Origin: Nephrocerus scutellatus
Lineage: Eukaryota; Arthropoda; Insecta; Diptera; Pipunculidae
Length of the DNA: 64,000 bases
Assembly (NCBI GenBank): GCA_947095585.1
Contig: OX352761.1
Location: 20,103,277 to 20,167,276 of the forward strand
Reading direction: 5' to 3'
Part shown: positions 41,461 through 54,830 of the stretch, piece by piece
How positions within the stretch are numbered: position 1 is the stretch's first letter
How the letters are laid out: each line of letters starts with the position of its first letter
Translations under genes and position numbers: made by a program
Notes under the pieces: generated by a model
The model's database searches: none
What the model was told of the DNA's origin: nothing
The model's input: only the letters and a program-made list of their open reading frames with translations

Positions 41461-41869
41461 AAATTAAGAAATAAATATTGGAGGAAATTATTTTATATTT
41501 GTCGGGCAGCAATTTGCTCCATTAGCTCCATTTTTCTTTCGGAACGATTTTCCTTTCGTTCCAGATACTGAATCGTTTGATTCTGGTTTTTCGACCATCT
41601 ATCAGGCTTTTTATTTTATCAAGAATTGCTCCCTATTTGTTCCAACTTCGTTTCCTTGATAATATTTGGTAAGGGCAGCTCTGCCTATCTTTCCCTGTTT
41701 GGGAATTGTGCAACTGTGTTTTATGTATTGCCTCTCAAAGGTGCCAAATTTAGATTGCACCTGAAAAAGAATATTATGTTAATATTCTTCTATTGCATTT
41801 TTTGCACTGTATACCTGGGCTGAAGAAAATCGTATTTTTATGAATGTTGCCATTTTTTTTTGATTTTGC
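41461..41869. other. Intergenic spacer
   Basis: Only weak LINE-like shadow frames are visible. Nothing I can support. Confidence 0.35.
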
Positions 41870-41880
41870 AATATAATAAT

Positions 41881-42170
41881 TTTAATCGATCTATGGCTCA
41901 GTGGAAATGCACATGGCTACTGAGCAGGAGGTTCGTGGATCGAATCCCAGAAACCAAAAGTATTTTTCACGGTGTCTCACCTATCGCTAATGGGTGACAA
42001 ATGTTCCGAGAGTAATAACTTGTCACTGAAGGCTTCTCAATTCGCCGTTCGGATCCGGCCTTAAATTGTAGGTCCCTTCCATTTGTGTCCAAAAATATAC
42101 ATGCGTACCCAAATGATCGCGAGAAGCTAGGCCTTGGACCGCCTGGTCTGTTGCGCCGAATATTATTGTT
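41881..42170 (+). mobile_element. tRNA-derived SINE, copy c, with 11-bp target duplication
   Basis: The head has gatctatggctcagtgg (box A-like) and gaggttcgtggatcgaatcc (box B-like). The body carries aagtatttttcacggtgtc and gagtaataacttgtcactga. The tail is gcgccgaatattattgtt. It is flanked exactly by aatataataat at 41870-41880 and 42171-42181, the expected mark of LINE-driven insertion. Confidence 0.88.
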
Positions 42171-42411
42171 AATATAATAATGTACCAGATTTTATAATAG
42201 GCGCTACAGCATGTAAAGGAATGTGCATTGATCTATTGAACTCACCCTTTGAAGCTGTCACATCAACTGCACATGGTAAAAGGTAAAGTATTAAATGTCA
42301 GAATTTAGATTTATGTGTTAGTCAGATGTACAGAAATTCAGAAAAATCAAAAATTCAAAACAAATGTTGTGGTTCAAATAGAGAATTCAAATTCAAACTA
42401 AAAACTTTAAA

Positions 42412-43804
<1,393 letters not shown>

Positions 43805-43820
43805 TTTTTCTTTCAATAAA

Positions 43821-44299
43821 TATAAAAATTTAGCAAAATTGTTTCAAAACGGGAATTTTTAAGAGATGTTCTTTTTCGCTTTAGCTGTGAGCCATGTATT
43901 GAGGCTCTTGAGCACAGGGTAACCTATATGCAACTGCTTTAAACGGATAAAACTAGTGTAGATAAACAAAATAATAAAGCTGTTGTGGTTAAATGCAATT
44001 TAAAAAACAGGTAATATCAATGGAAGAGTTTTAGTTACGCTTTTAGTATCACTAAATGAGATCTAACATTTAGTAATCGACAGATAGATCGAAAAGTCTC
44101 TAATGTCTTCATAATAATGTTTGAATTGCGATCTAATGACAATTTTCTTTTTTAAGAATTTAGTTTTTACTTTAAGAACTTTGTCTGACCTCTTAGTTAT
44201 TTCGAAGAAATACTTCCAAATATAAAATAGAGTCCATAATTTTAATGAAAGCTGCAGTAACGTCACACGTGTGACGTCGATCGTTGTGGCGTTTAATTC
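43821..44299. other. Spacer 3' of DIMT1
   Basis: No supported feature beyond the poly(A) signal. AT-rich, leading into the family B LINE. Confidence 0.4.
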
Positions 44300-45465
44300 A
44301 ATCATATTTTCGGAGCAAGTAACGAGCTTACTAATGACAATGGACAACGAGTCATAGAGATGGCAGCAAGCAATAATTTGGTCATTGCGAGTACAAGGTA
44401 TGCGCGTAAAAATATCCACAAAGCCACCTGGGTATCTCCTGATGGAGCTACTGAGGAATTGGTGGCACCACCAATGACAGAAGACCACACTATGCTGCCA
44501 CCACCAACCACAAGTAAACAGCGATAAATCGGCTCAAAAATAATAAGGCCCCGGGATCTGATGGTATCCCAGCGGAGCTGATTAAAACAGGAGGCCCCGC
44601 AATACAGCAAGCAATTCATGAACTAAAAGTATGGGAGGAAGAAGCGATGCCAGAAGACTAGCCAAGAGGCATCCTGTGCCTCATACATAAGAAGGGAAAT
44701 ATCACAAAATGCAGCAATTATCGTGGTATAACGTTGTTGAGTACCGCCCATAAGATTTTCTCCTCTATCCTTCAAGACAGGATAGCCCCATACGCTAAAG
44801 TCATCATTGGTCCATACCAGTGTGGCTTCATCCCAGGCAAATCAACAACTGATCAGACCTTAGGCAGGTGTTGGAGAAATATCTACAGTTTCAAAACTCA
44901 CTACTCCATCTTTTAATAGACTTTAAAGCCGCCTATGATAGCATAACCAGAGTAGAACATTATAAAGCCATTAGAGAATTCGGCATCCCAAATAAACTGA
45001 CACGACTATGTAGATTGATCATGACCAATGTTATAAGCCAAGTAAAAATATCCGTATCAAGCCCATTCAACATCTATAACGGCCTCCGACAAGGGGATGG
45101 ACTGGCCTGCGTCCTCTTCAACCTGGCGTTGGAGAAAGTGATCCGAGACTCTGACGTAACGGCGAGAGGAACAATCCTCTATAAGTCCATTCAGATACTG
45201 TCTTACGCAGACGATATTGACACCGTTAGTAGAAACCGAAGAGCTGTACAGGAAGCTTTCATCCAGATAGAGCAGGCGGCACGAAATCTGGGGCTGCACA
45301 TAAAAGTACATAGTGGCCTCGTCTGCGAGTAGGAGATCCAACATTGGCCCCTCAATTCGAATAGTGAAGCGCGAATTTGAAGTAGTGCAATCCTTTAACT
45401 ATCTCGGGTCAATTGTGGCAGCCGATCACAGCATGGAACCAGAAATACGTGCAGTGATTTTTAAA
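44300..45465 (+). mobile_element. LINE family B relic, endonuclease end through RT
   Basis: In order: NDNGQRVIEMAASNNLVIAS and TRYARKNIHKATWVSPDG (endonuclease end), RLKNNKAPGSDGIPAELIKT (linker), ILCLIHKKGNITKCSNYRGI, GPYQCGFIPGKSTTDQ, LLIDFKAAYDSITRVEHYKA (RT A), GLRQGDGLACVLFNLALEKV (RT B) and ILSYADDIDTVSRNRRAVQE (YADD catalytic). The RT core from 44868 to 45332 is open for 154 codons, but stops and a small deletion disrupt the whole. It is 5' and 3' truncated. Confidence 0.88.
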
Positions 45466-46626
45466 CACATTTTTTAAACCGAAGCCTGTGAATGAGTACG
45501 AGTATTTATATAAATTTAAAATAATCAGCACACCGTTACCACAAATCGCAGGCAGTTTTAATTATTCTGCATAAAAGATAATGTCAATTGAAGAAAGCAA
45601 AACAATGAAGATAATACTACAACAATGTGTAGCAGTAGCTCTAGTACGACTTAAAATATAACCAACTATTGCTACTGCTACTGCTACAGCAACCCATTGG
45701 GCTCGATGTATGGAGTTTGCATGAGTTTTAAATTTCTACTCGTTCTATTGCTACAGTGCTTCTACACAGCATTGTGTTTCAGTGTTATACCACAAATAGC
45801 TTCGATTCCATTATAGCGTTAATTTCACCATGTTCATGTGTAGTTTCCGTCCATTCGTTTCTTTCGTTTCATTCGTTTACGACGTTGATACGTTCTGTGC
45901 ACTCGGAACTATACGGTGGATATGCTGTGGTTCAGTGTTCGGAAAGATAGGAAACGATTCCGACAGAGGACATAGTTCCAGGAACTACAGAGGTCCGCAA
46001 CGAACGGTGGCCTATTAGGCCCATAGTTGAGAGCTATCGGTCACAAGAGAGAAAAAAGAAAATGGCTGACGAGCAAATAATTGAGGGAGTTATTTCTCTT
46101 CCTGGCGTCATCGGTAACTCTCGATGAGCACAGTGGTGGCTAACATATTTGTCTTTTGTTTATACGTTAAAACAAATTTTGAAAAAAAAAATTTGGGAAA
46201 TAAAAAAATTCATGGCATTAGTTTGTCCTAAGGATTTTGTTCCTTACAATAAAAATTTAAAATATGAAATATAAATCGATATAATATTACAAAATTATTG
46301 TAGTCTATTTACATTGGTGCAACACTCTTGTCTCTGAATGTCCCCCAGCAATAAAAACCAATTAAATATTTAGATAAAAGAGTTTTTTTTAATGCAATTG
46401 CATTAATAACAAATCTTTAGAAAAAATGTAGTTTATTTTCTGTATATTCGGGTTCAGAAATATATGTGTTTGTGTGATTACTTAACCGTTTACAATGCAA
46501 CTAATTTTTTACACTGTCAAACAATATAATTATTAACCTAATAATTGTCTTTGAAATGACACGCAATCATCATGAAATGGAATTATTAGACTAGTAGAAT
46601 TATTGATTAGTTTAGTCATCCACTAT
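45466..46626. other. Intergenic region before HEXD 3' end
   Basis: No gene found. It contains a short ctactgctactgctac microsatellite near 45666. A minus-strand AATAAA (46432-46437) could be the HEXD poly(A) signal, about 190 bases past the stop. Confidence 0.4.
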
Positions 46627-49218
46627 CTAATGCTGATCATCGCTCCTGGGAATCAAGTTTAACTGTATCAACTCGTTAGCATATGGTAGTGGACGCTGCG
46701 GCCATACTTTACGCTGCATCAATTGTTGGCCCATTTCAATTTGTTTGCGAAGTGAAACAATCGTTGGGTAAATATTTTGTTCCACAAATTCGGCTATCGT
46801 GTGCTGGTTGGAGAGGCAAAGAAAAGTTTAGTAAAAAAGAACCAAATAATTTTAGGGGCAATTGAGTACCTCATCGAACACCTCGTACATAACGTTGTGT
46901 GCTTCTTTAGCCATAATCGTAAGATCTTCGATAAGGCTTGGTGTGTTCGCAGTCAGATCGCGAACACGTAGTGGAGAACTGAAATTGTGCCGAACATTGT
47001 AGTCGGATAGCCAAGCACTCTTCCCCTGCACATGAACCAAATAGTTCTGAATTTCTGTTATTTTATCGAAAAGGCGCAAAACAAATTTATACACCAAGCT
47101 ACCCGGATAAACACACGTTGAAAAAAGCTGACTGTGATGGGAGTTCGGTTGAAGTTCTATCCATGGATGGCCAGAACGACTACAGTTAGAAGAAAAAAAA
47201 ATTTAAAAGAAATACTTTTATACATTCCTTTTGGGATGGCAAATAGAATACATACCGGCTGTCTGGATGGAAAGCACATTCCACAACTCGCATTATATCG
47301 TTGTCCTTCGGATCAACACTAAAGTAACCTTTCGACACAGTTGCTAGAGATGTTATCAAACTTGGAATTCCAGTCGGCAAAAGCTCACACAGAACTGCAA
47401 AATGGTCGTATCGCTGCCATCCGGTGAGTGCTAAACCTTTGAAGCCATTTGAAAATCTGTTCAAACAAAATTTCATACTAACATCAAACATCTAAATGAT
47501 CATTGCACTAACTAACCTGCCACCCTCCTTGGCTATTACTGCCAACCATCGAATGTTATTCTCGAGATGTATTTGAATGGGTGGTATCATTAGACTCTCG
47601 CCGAATGCCCCTTTAAAAGCAGATGCAGCCCATGCCGTCTGAAAGACCTTGGAGTACATGTCCCACAGTTGAGGTTGAATAAAACGATAGATATCATTGG
47701 CATAGACCCAAATCATTGGTTCGACATAGCTTCCAATATGTGAATGCTGCATCTCACTAAGTGTCATATCGCGCAGCATATCATCCCAGATAATGACCTT
47801 CAAATGTTGCCATTTGGATCGAATGAAGCTGGCCACTGCGGTGACGTGTGTGAGAAACAATTCATTTTTCGAGCGCTGACGACACTTATCACATTCGCCC
47901 ATGCGATATACCTCATCACAACCAATGTGGATGTGAGTAAATTTAATTGGGAGACCACCACCATCGGAAAAGCTTTTAGATGGCACAGGTGACTTGTCGC
48001 TTCCCAAACCACCGCTGGCTTTCACATGGAACTCCACCACCTGTGTTATTAATTCCTCGAGAAAAGACATCGAGTCTTTTTGACTTGGACATATCGATTG
48101 TGGGCTTTCGGGAAGTTCGCGCATATGTTCGAAACCTTGCAATTTAAGAGCAAATTCCATGTGTCCAAATGTCTGAACGAGCGGCATCACAGAGAGTCCG
48201 TGCATTGCTGCCGATTCCAGAAAATCCTATAGGTAGGTGTGTATGTATACAGAAAGTGTTCTTATGTTTCAAAATCTTACCTTTAACTCATCGGCTTTGT
48301 AGGCATTCCTTGCCGAAAGAGATTGCAATGATCCGGAGAATGGAAACATGTCTTCGTATTCAATAAGCAACCCCGTAGCTCCGAGAGTTTTGAGCATTGG
48401 AAGGATTTGTTTTAGAAATGAAAGCTAATATATAAAACAACAACAAATGTTAAAGAAAAAGTAGTTCTAGTAAATCATATAGAATCGGCACAGCACTGAA
48501 CCACATAATAATTGAATTTCTGTTCACCTTCGGTGCAGCTCCTTTGAGATCTAAATGCAACAGTCGTTCTGAAGGTGGACGCGGTCCACCCGGACCAATG
48601 CCAGCTATAATCGGTACACCCATTCGCTGCAGCTCACGCTCATACTGTGATTGTCGCTCAGCAGACGATAAAATCCGTTCGTAGTCCATGACGTTATCGT
48701 CGTTTTGAACTCGCTGCTGATTTTGCAATATTTTGAGGCGTTCTTCTTCAAAGAGGAAACTCTCACCGACTACAGAAGACTTTTTACGTCGTGCTGCCAA
48801 CGATAATGAGGCTGACTGCGGTGATGATTCTAATGTCGATGCGGGAGAACTTTTTGTCGGTTTCACAAAACGGATAACACCGACTTGTTTGGCGGACTTT
48901 ATGGTTAAATCTGGATTGTCCGCTTGAAATTGACGACGCTGGTATTTGAGTACACGATTCGCTTGCGAAATTAATTTCTGAATTAAATATTCGTTTTTAT
49001 TACTTTCACTGCTGAACTCCTGTTAATTGAAGTGTTTTATAAGGGTAACTTATGTAATGGAAAAAATGTATTCTTACGGCAGTGTTGGCGCTTCCTCTGT
49101 CTGTGTAGTTGCTATTTAAAAATGCCCACGTCCAGAGGGTTAAGAGAACAAGACTAGCTGAGGCTAGAAGAATCGAAATCTTTCTTCTCCACAAAAGGAT
49201 AAACAAATTTGCATGCAT
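46627..49218 (-). CDS. HEXD: Hexosaminidase D (GH20), membrane-anchored form, 7 exons
   Basis: A beta-N-acetylhexosaminidase-type enzyme of glycoside hydrolase family 20. Exons 49078-49218, 48528-49019, 48281-48424, 47517-48226, 47256-47456, 46870-47179 and 46627-46803 join at GT-AG sites into 724 residues. Residues 14-34 form a single membrane span after a basic RRK, a type II signal anchor. Residues about 48-175 are a polar, partly coiled linker. The catalytic barrel begins with [12 protein letters not shown] and includes [16 protein letters not shown] (exon 3), [14 protein letters not shown] and the catalytic [15 protein letters not shown], with the Asp-Glu pair at 363-364. The later [13 protein letters not shown] is the C-terminal barrel part. 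Human HEXD is nucleocytoplasmic; the anchor suggests a lumenal or surface enzyme here, as proposed for other insect members. The start is the only ATG giving the anchor. Confidence 0.92.
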
Positions 49219-49484
49219 CTGTGGAGGAAAAAAGAGAAGACAAATTATTTAACAAATATTCTTATATAGTGGGTTTTTTCGCGTGAACTTTGAATATTTA
49301 ACAATCAGACGAAAAATTTACATTTATTCTATTTATGTATATTATAAAATCTAAACATAGACTCCAAAAACACTAATCGAGGCAGAAGGTGTATTTGGAT
49401 TAACGATGGTACCTGCCGAACACGGATTGGTTCTGCAACGCCAATCAACGCCCACTCGCAACATTGCTGTTTTCTACAATCTTG
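49219..49484. other. 5' flank of HEXD
   Basis: Probable promoter and 5' UTR on the minus strand. No clear core-promoter motif. Confidence 0.35.
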
Positions 49485-49975
49485 GATAAACTCCAGACGA
49501 ATAGGATAACTGGAAAAGCTAACGCAATGGTAATGCCAGCGTTGAAAAACACCTCTTCAGAACCATTGCAGGAATACCATCTAGTTTAGCAGATTTATAA
49601 ATAATAAGATTGTTTAAAACCTTACCACATGTACGATTACGAAAGAAGATTCATCTCAAAGAGAAATCACTTCTTAAAAGTCGTGGGCAACGCGCAATCT
49701 GGTACCGTGGAGCTAGCTGCGAAATGTGAAGCAATCAAAATGACCTTGTCTGTAAAACTGGCCGTTGTGAAGTCATTGTGAATGAGCAATAAAATTGACG
49801 AAGAGGCAGTTTTTTAATTCTTTTGACAAATGACCGGAAATGTAGGCATTGCATTTATTTCTGACTCGTCCATAATTTGTTCGGTTTTCCACAGCGGGGT
49901 TTGTTTTATAAAGATAAAAGCAAACCTCCTGGTTCATGACAACACCACACCCCTGTCTTACCATCGTTATTCATC
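49485..49975 (-). mobile_element. LINE family D relic
   Basis: Its complement repeats the 8520-9285 copy: gaagaataggata-type sequence, ggaaaagctaacgcaatggt and aacacctcttcagaa, then the linker region with the shifted frame around VRQGCGVVMNQEVCFYLYK. It is more decayed than that copy. Confidence 0.7.
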
Positions 49976-49979
49976 TCAA

Positions 49980-50560
49980 ACTATGGATTCGATACAAATC
50001 TTGAAGGTACATCTAACAAAAAGTATTGCAAGCGCTGCAACTTACCCTCCAGGAGCAAGTTCCATCAAATTTCGACTGGTAGAAGCCGAGATATACGACA
50101 CGACAAAAGGTTAGCAGTTAGCAGACAATAAAGAAACGCTGGAATGTGTTTATATCTCCCTGTAGTGATTGGAATGATGAATATGAGCTACCACCTTTGA
50201 GCACAATAAGGGCTCAAATTATGAATGAACGCGCGATGGTAGAATCGATAACCTCTTTCCTTAATATTTCACGGAGTGAATGACGAAATACTGGATTGAA
50301 TATGCGAGACCGGAGATAACGTAAACGAAAATTGTAAAGATAAGGAATACATTGAAAGTTCAGACGAGAGTGAAACGGAGATTGCTTCAACTTCAAAAGT
50401 AAAGACTGAGACTGCAATACATTGTTTAAACACAGCCATTCAATGGGCTGAAGAAAAATCAGATCAGATACTGAATTTGCAAAAATTGCGAGATATGGCT
50501 GTGTTCAAAAATGCAGCAAAGCAAAAAACTCGAAACAAAAATAACAAACTTTTTTAAAAG
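49980..50560 (+). pseudogene. Possible pogo/Tigger-like transposase C-terminal relic
   Basis: Joined pieces read LPPLSTIRAQIMNERAMVES, ITSFLNISRSE and, further on, TEIASTSKVKTETA and QWAEEKSDQILNLQKLRDMA. Acidic-serine linkers followed by a terminal leucine-rich helix are typical of pogo/Tigger and jerky-type proteins. Several frameshifts. Weak evidence. Confidence 0.35.
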
Positions 50561-50689
50561 CAACTAATACTTGTGTATATCATCTTATATTTTGATGAAT
50601 TTACTTGTTTTTGTTTTTATTTTTTCAGAATTATAACTGAAGTTAATTTAAGTTTTTGCATTATCTAAACATTTGGATGGTAAACGACT

Positions 50690-52770
50690 AACAAAGGAGA
50701 AAATAAAGCGGTGAGTATTGACGGCATCCCTGCCGAAAAATTACAAGCGGCGCCAAACACATCGGCTGAACTTCTGCACCTGCTCATACGGAGAGCGTGG
50801 GAAAATTATCAATTTCCCCAAGAATGTAAAAGACGGATGGATGATCGTCAAGCTTCCAAAAAAAAGGAAAATTGAATATGGTAACTGGAGAGGTATATGC
50901 GTTTTACCGCCCGTACCCAAGATAATAGCTAGAATCATATTAGAACGCGTAAAGAAGCATTTACATTCAACACTCGACGTCGAACAGGCAGGCTTTCGCT
51001 CTGGATTCTACTGCATCGCATCGCGGAACATAATAGAGCAATGCGTCGAGTACAGATCTCCGCTACATCTACTGTTTATCGCCTTCGAGAAGGCTTTTGA
51101 CAGCTTAAATCGAGATGCTATCTGAATGGCCCAACATGAAGATCTAACATTGGTCCCGCAATTAAAATAGTGGAGCGCGAATTTGAAGTAGTGCAATCCT
51201 TAAACTATCTCGAGTCAACTGTAGCAGCCGATAACAGCATGGAACCATTTAACATTTTACGCGCACGGTTGCTTAAAGCCAACAAAGCCTACTAGAGTCT
51301 GCCAAGACTCTTCAAATCCAGGAACTTAACCATAACATCCAAGCTGCTGGTATATAAGACAATGGTCATACCAGTACTTACATATGCATCCGAGACTTGG
51401 GTGCTTAGCAAAAAGCATTCTGACCTCTTAGCCGCGTTCGAGAGAAAAGACTTACGGAGAATTGTTGGCCCCGTATGTGAGGAAAGACGATTCCGGTGAC
51501 TCTATAATGATGAGATCTACGAGCGTTACCGCGATTTCGACAACGTTAAGAGAATTAAGCTCGGTAGACTCCGATGGGCAGGACACCTAGCTCGCATGAG
51601 CAAAGAGGATCCTGCTCGGAAAGTCCTTTGTGGTAGGATTTGTGGAACACGACAGCGAGGCCGGCCAAACCTATACGCTGGAAGGATGGCGTAGACCAGA
51701 CCGCCCAGAGTTTAGGGATGACAAATCGGGACCGGTGGAGAGACTTTTTGCGGGAGGTCAGGACCGGACCCCGGTTGTAGAGCCAAATATGATGATGATC
51801 TGAATTTCCCTGGGCAGGACGGGTATCCCAGAAAAACTTATAACTATTATCAAAGCTACATACGAGGGAAATAAATGTCACATCCTACACAACGGTAAGG
51901 TGTCCGAGGAATTTGAAGTCCAAAGTGGAGTACCTCAGGGGCTGATGCTATCACCGCTGTTATTCCTGGTGGCCATCAGCGATGTACTCCGTGCAGCACT
52001 GACGGTAGGGAATAATGGAATTCGATGGACTATGACAACTTACCTTAAACACCTGGACTACGCTGATGATGTTTGCCTGCTCTCACATCGGATAATGGAC
52101 CTTCATGTGATGGCCCAAAATCTTGAAACCGAAGCAAGTAAAGTGGGGCTCAAGATAAACACTGCCAAAACAAAAGCCCTGAACACTTCTAACACCAGCT
52201 CTCAACTCAACATTGCTGGACAGCGAAAAAGTTGACAACTTTTTATACCTAGGAAGTGTGTTCTCGGCTGAACGCGGTGTTACCGAACTGGAAGTGAGCA
52301 GCATATTCGGGAAAGCAATGCGTTCGGAATGCTATCGAAAGTCTAGAGAAGCAATGTTTTCAGCTTAAGAACTAAACTTTGACGTCAAATCAGTACTGTT
52401 GTATAGGTGCAGTACTTGGAAGGTGGAAGGGTTTCGTAAACAAATGCCTACGTATCATCTTGAGGATCTTCTGGCCCAATCGCATATCCAACGACGAACT
52501 TCATCGGACAACGGGCCAAGAATCTATAGAGTTTATTGTGCGAAGGAGAAAGTGGATTGGACACACACTACGGCGCGACGACAACTCCATTGCGAAATAT
52601 GGCGTACAGTGGAAACCGCTCACCCAGGCAGGTAGAACAGCGGGACGCCCTAGAAGGACGTGGCGCTGACGTGACAGTCGAGGAGGAAGCAGGGTCCTTG
52701 GGAATGAGTTGGAGGCAGGCCAAACGTAGGGCGCTTGACGCGCTATGCCCCTCGAGGGTTGAAAGGATTT
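50690..52770 (+). mobile_element. LINE family C (RTE-like) RT, interrupted by a family B insertion
   Basis: The first half has DGIPAEKLQAAPNTSAELLH, GNWRGICVLPPVPKIIARII, DVEQAGFRSGFYC and HLLFIAFEKAFDSLNRDAI. After the insert (51133-51797) it continues IPEKLITIIKATYEGNKCHI, EEFEVQSGVPQGLMLSPLLF, LKHLDYADDVCLLSHRIMD and KVGLKINTAKTKAL. The C-terminus is RRKWIGHTLRRDDNSIAKYG, the RTE-type end. Point changes and shifts make it inactive. Confidence 0.88.
51120..51810 (+). mobile_element. LINE family B 3' fragment nested in family C, with 13-bp target duplication
   Basis: The insert 51133-51797 encodes EREFEVVQSLNYLESTVAAD, FKSRNLTITSKLLVYKTMVI, YASETWVLSKKHSDLLAAFE and RIKLGRLRWAGHLARMSKED, then the ATG-repeat tail. 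It is flanked by atctgaatggccc (51120-51132) and atctgaatttccc (51798-51810). Removing insert and one copy restores the family C frame DAIWMALGRTGIPEKL apart from point changes. Confidence 0.85.
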
Positions 52771-53734
52771 AATTAGAAGAAGAAATATTTAAGTCTTCTG
52801 TTTTCTGAATTCCTTATTAACATGGTTTTAATCACAATGTACCTATAAAAAGTTTTTGACTTGGTTATAGCAGCAACCTCGTTCATTGCAACTACACCCA
52901 ATTTCTATTCGTTGGGATAATCAAGAATGCATTGTAATTCGTATGGTGATCCCTTGACACAGGAGTCTGACCACTTCCAAAATATGACGAAAATAAAATA
53001 AATATAACTCCTACACAAAGTTTAAACGCGATTGGTTGGACAGTCTATAGGTAACATACATGCATTCAGTTTCCCTTTTATGTATTGTAATAATATAACA
53101 CACATTTTCATGTAGTGAAAATAGGAACTGGCTAAAAAATTCTTTAGCTTCTCAACTGTCCTACCACAGGACAGTGAGTGTGCTGTTGTTGTGTGCTTTA
53201 CCCGTTGAAATCGCGACAAAATAAACAAACGATAAAAACGTCAAACAAACAAACCAAAACAGAAGGACAGCAGAGAGTGGTTACCACTTTTCAGTTTGTT
53301 TAGCTTAAACAAGGATGCGGCATCGTCACAACTGCCGCACCCTCAGCAAGTGCACAACAACACTATGCGAAATCCATTGAAAGCGAGCATCATGCTCGTG
53401 TCTTTTTTGATGACAAATGGGTTTAAGGATAAACAAAACTTAAGTGTTGTGCCATTTTCCGGCATTTGGATTGAAAAAATGTGGCAACAATTTCTTCAAC
53501 TTTTGTAAGCATAATGACATTTATAAAGAAGAATACGAACAGGAACAGGAAATATTGTTTTTATTTTCAGTTTTCCTAAAAACTGTGCTAACTTTACAAT
53601 AACAATACCCTTACACAAACCTACACAATCCGATTTTATTGTGCATATTCAATTAAAGTATAAAGATTTACGAGAAATAACGTAATGCTTCTGATTACAA
53701 GTACTAAGTCATACGATAAATTACCATTACGTCT
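52771..53734. other. Spacer between LINE C and LINE D
   Basis: No gene supported. A 70-codon plus frame at 53296 (MFSLNKDAASSQLPHPQQ) is open but lacks features and I do not recognise it. Confidence 0.35.
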
Positions 53735-54830
53735 AAATTTTAAAAACATTTCGAGTTACGTTACTGCTTGATATTGCCACCATTGGTGCGGATGATAGCG
53801 TATAGTCTCTTAACTGCCATACATAAGAATTTCGTTCAAGATATTTCAAAAGATGAAAATTTATCAGCGTTTCCATGACCTTGGAAATAATGGATATAAG
53901 TGGAGACGACGGCTCGCCTTTTTTGGGTATGGACAAAGGCTGATTTCCAACTTCTCGGGAAGATGTAAGAATGCATCAAAGCTGCCATGTCCAGTGAGCA
54001 GAAATCCCATTTTATAGCTAAAAGCAAAGTCGGGATTTGTTCTGACGTACTGGACGTCCATCACAAATCCAAAAGTAGCTCTGCCATTTTCGCTTTCCGA
54101 CCATCTATATTGCCATCTAGATTTCATGGCTCCTTCAAGGAGTTCCTTGCATTGGCCAAGGCTTCTGTTTTCGAAATCATGGGCCGCCCGCCAGCCGTTC
54201 TTCTTGATCTTGAATACTAGGCTTCTTCGGATCAACTACAGATCGAGAGGTGGAACACCCATTAAGACCTGCACAGCCTCCGTGAAGACTGTGCGACAGA
54301 CTGGCAAGCATGCGATCAGAGCCACGCGCTGGCTAGAGTTAATCTTTGCTTTGCCTCTTTCAAGTATGACAGTTTCATACCATACCGGCGCTTCATATGT
54401 TGCACAAGCAACAAATAGGCCACCGTATATGGTACGCACTGCCCGCCTGTTTAGACCCCATTCAGTGCGAAGTACACGACGGATTGGACCTTCAAGTTTA
54501 AGCAGCCGTTTCCTAAGCTCAGTAAGGTGCACAACGCAATTTATGCGCTCGCTCAAGTTAATACCGAAGTATCGCGCCTGGCTAACATACTTGATGCTTG
54601 ATGCGTTGAGCCTAATTATCCAGAAGAATAAGATATATGGAAAAGCTTACTCAATGGTAATACCAGCTTGGTAGAACACCTCTTCAGAACTAATGGGGAA
54701 ATACCATCTGGCACAGCGGATTTGTGAGTGTTGAGACCGTTGAAAACTCCAGCAACGGCACGAGTACGATGAAAAGCTGTCCCATAGTTGGGGCATTGCA
54801 TGCTGCATGCAAATGTGAGCAAAGAGCTCT
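53735..54830 (-). mobile_element. LINE family D relic split by an R1-like insertion
   Basis: On the minus strand, 54830-54616 gives NGLNTHKSAVPDGISPLVLK and LPLSKLFHISYSSG, and 53971-53735 resumes with LFPRSWKSAFVH and ISIISKVMETLINFHLLKYL. In undisrupted copies these two parts are adjacent (SYSSGLFP). The gap is filled by family E. Confidence 0.82.
53972..54615 (-). mobile_element. LINE family E (R1-like) ORF2 C-terminal fragment
   Basis: The minus strand encodes LSERINCVVHLTELRKRLLK, GLNRRAVRTIYGGLFVACAT, YEAPVWYETV and ALIACLPVCRTVFTEAVQVL, then after a shift MIRRSLVFKIKKNGWRAAHD and TNPDFAFSYKMGFLLTGHGS. This is the classic R1-clade C-terminal region. It is truncated at both ends and nested in family D. 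Confidence 0.85.

Noticed and set aside
44063..44619. Minus-strand frames of 141 and 105 codons
   Set aside because: They overlap the family B LINE in antisense and show no domain.
45640..45700. ctactg trinucleotide-like repeat as a possible coding or regulatory element
   Set aside because: It is short and imperfect, with no ORF of interest.
52536..52772. Plus frames of 78 codons near the end of LINE C
   Set aside because: They are alternative frames over the RTE-type C-terminus, which is better explained as retrotransposon sequence.
54126..54674. Plus-strand 182-codon frame
   Set aside because: It is antisense to the R1-like fragment; the minus strand carries the recognisable conserved blocks.
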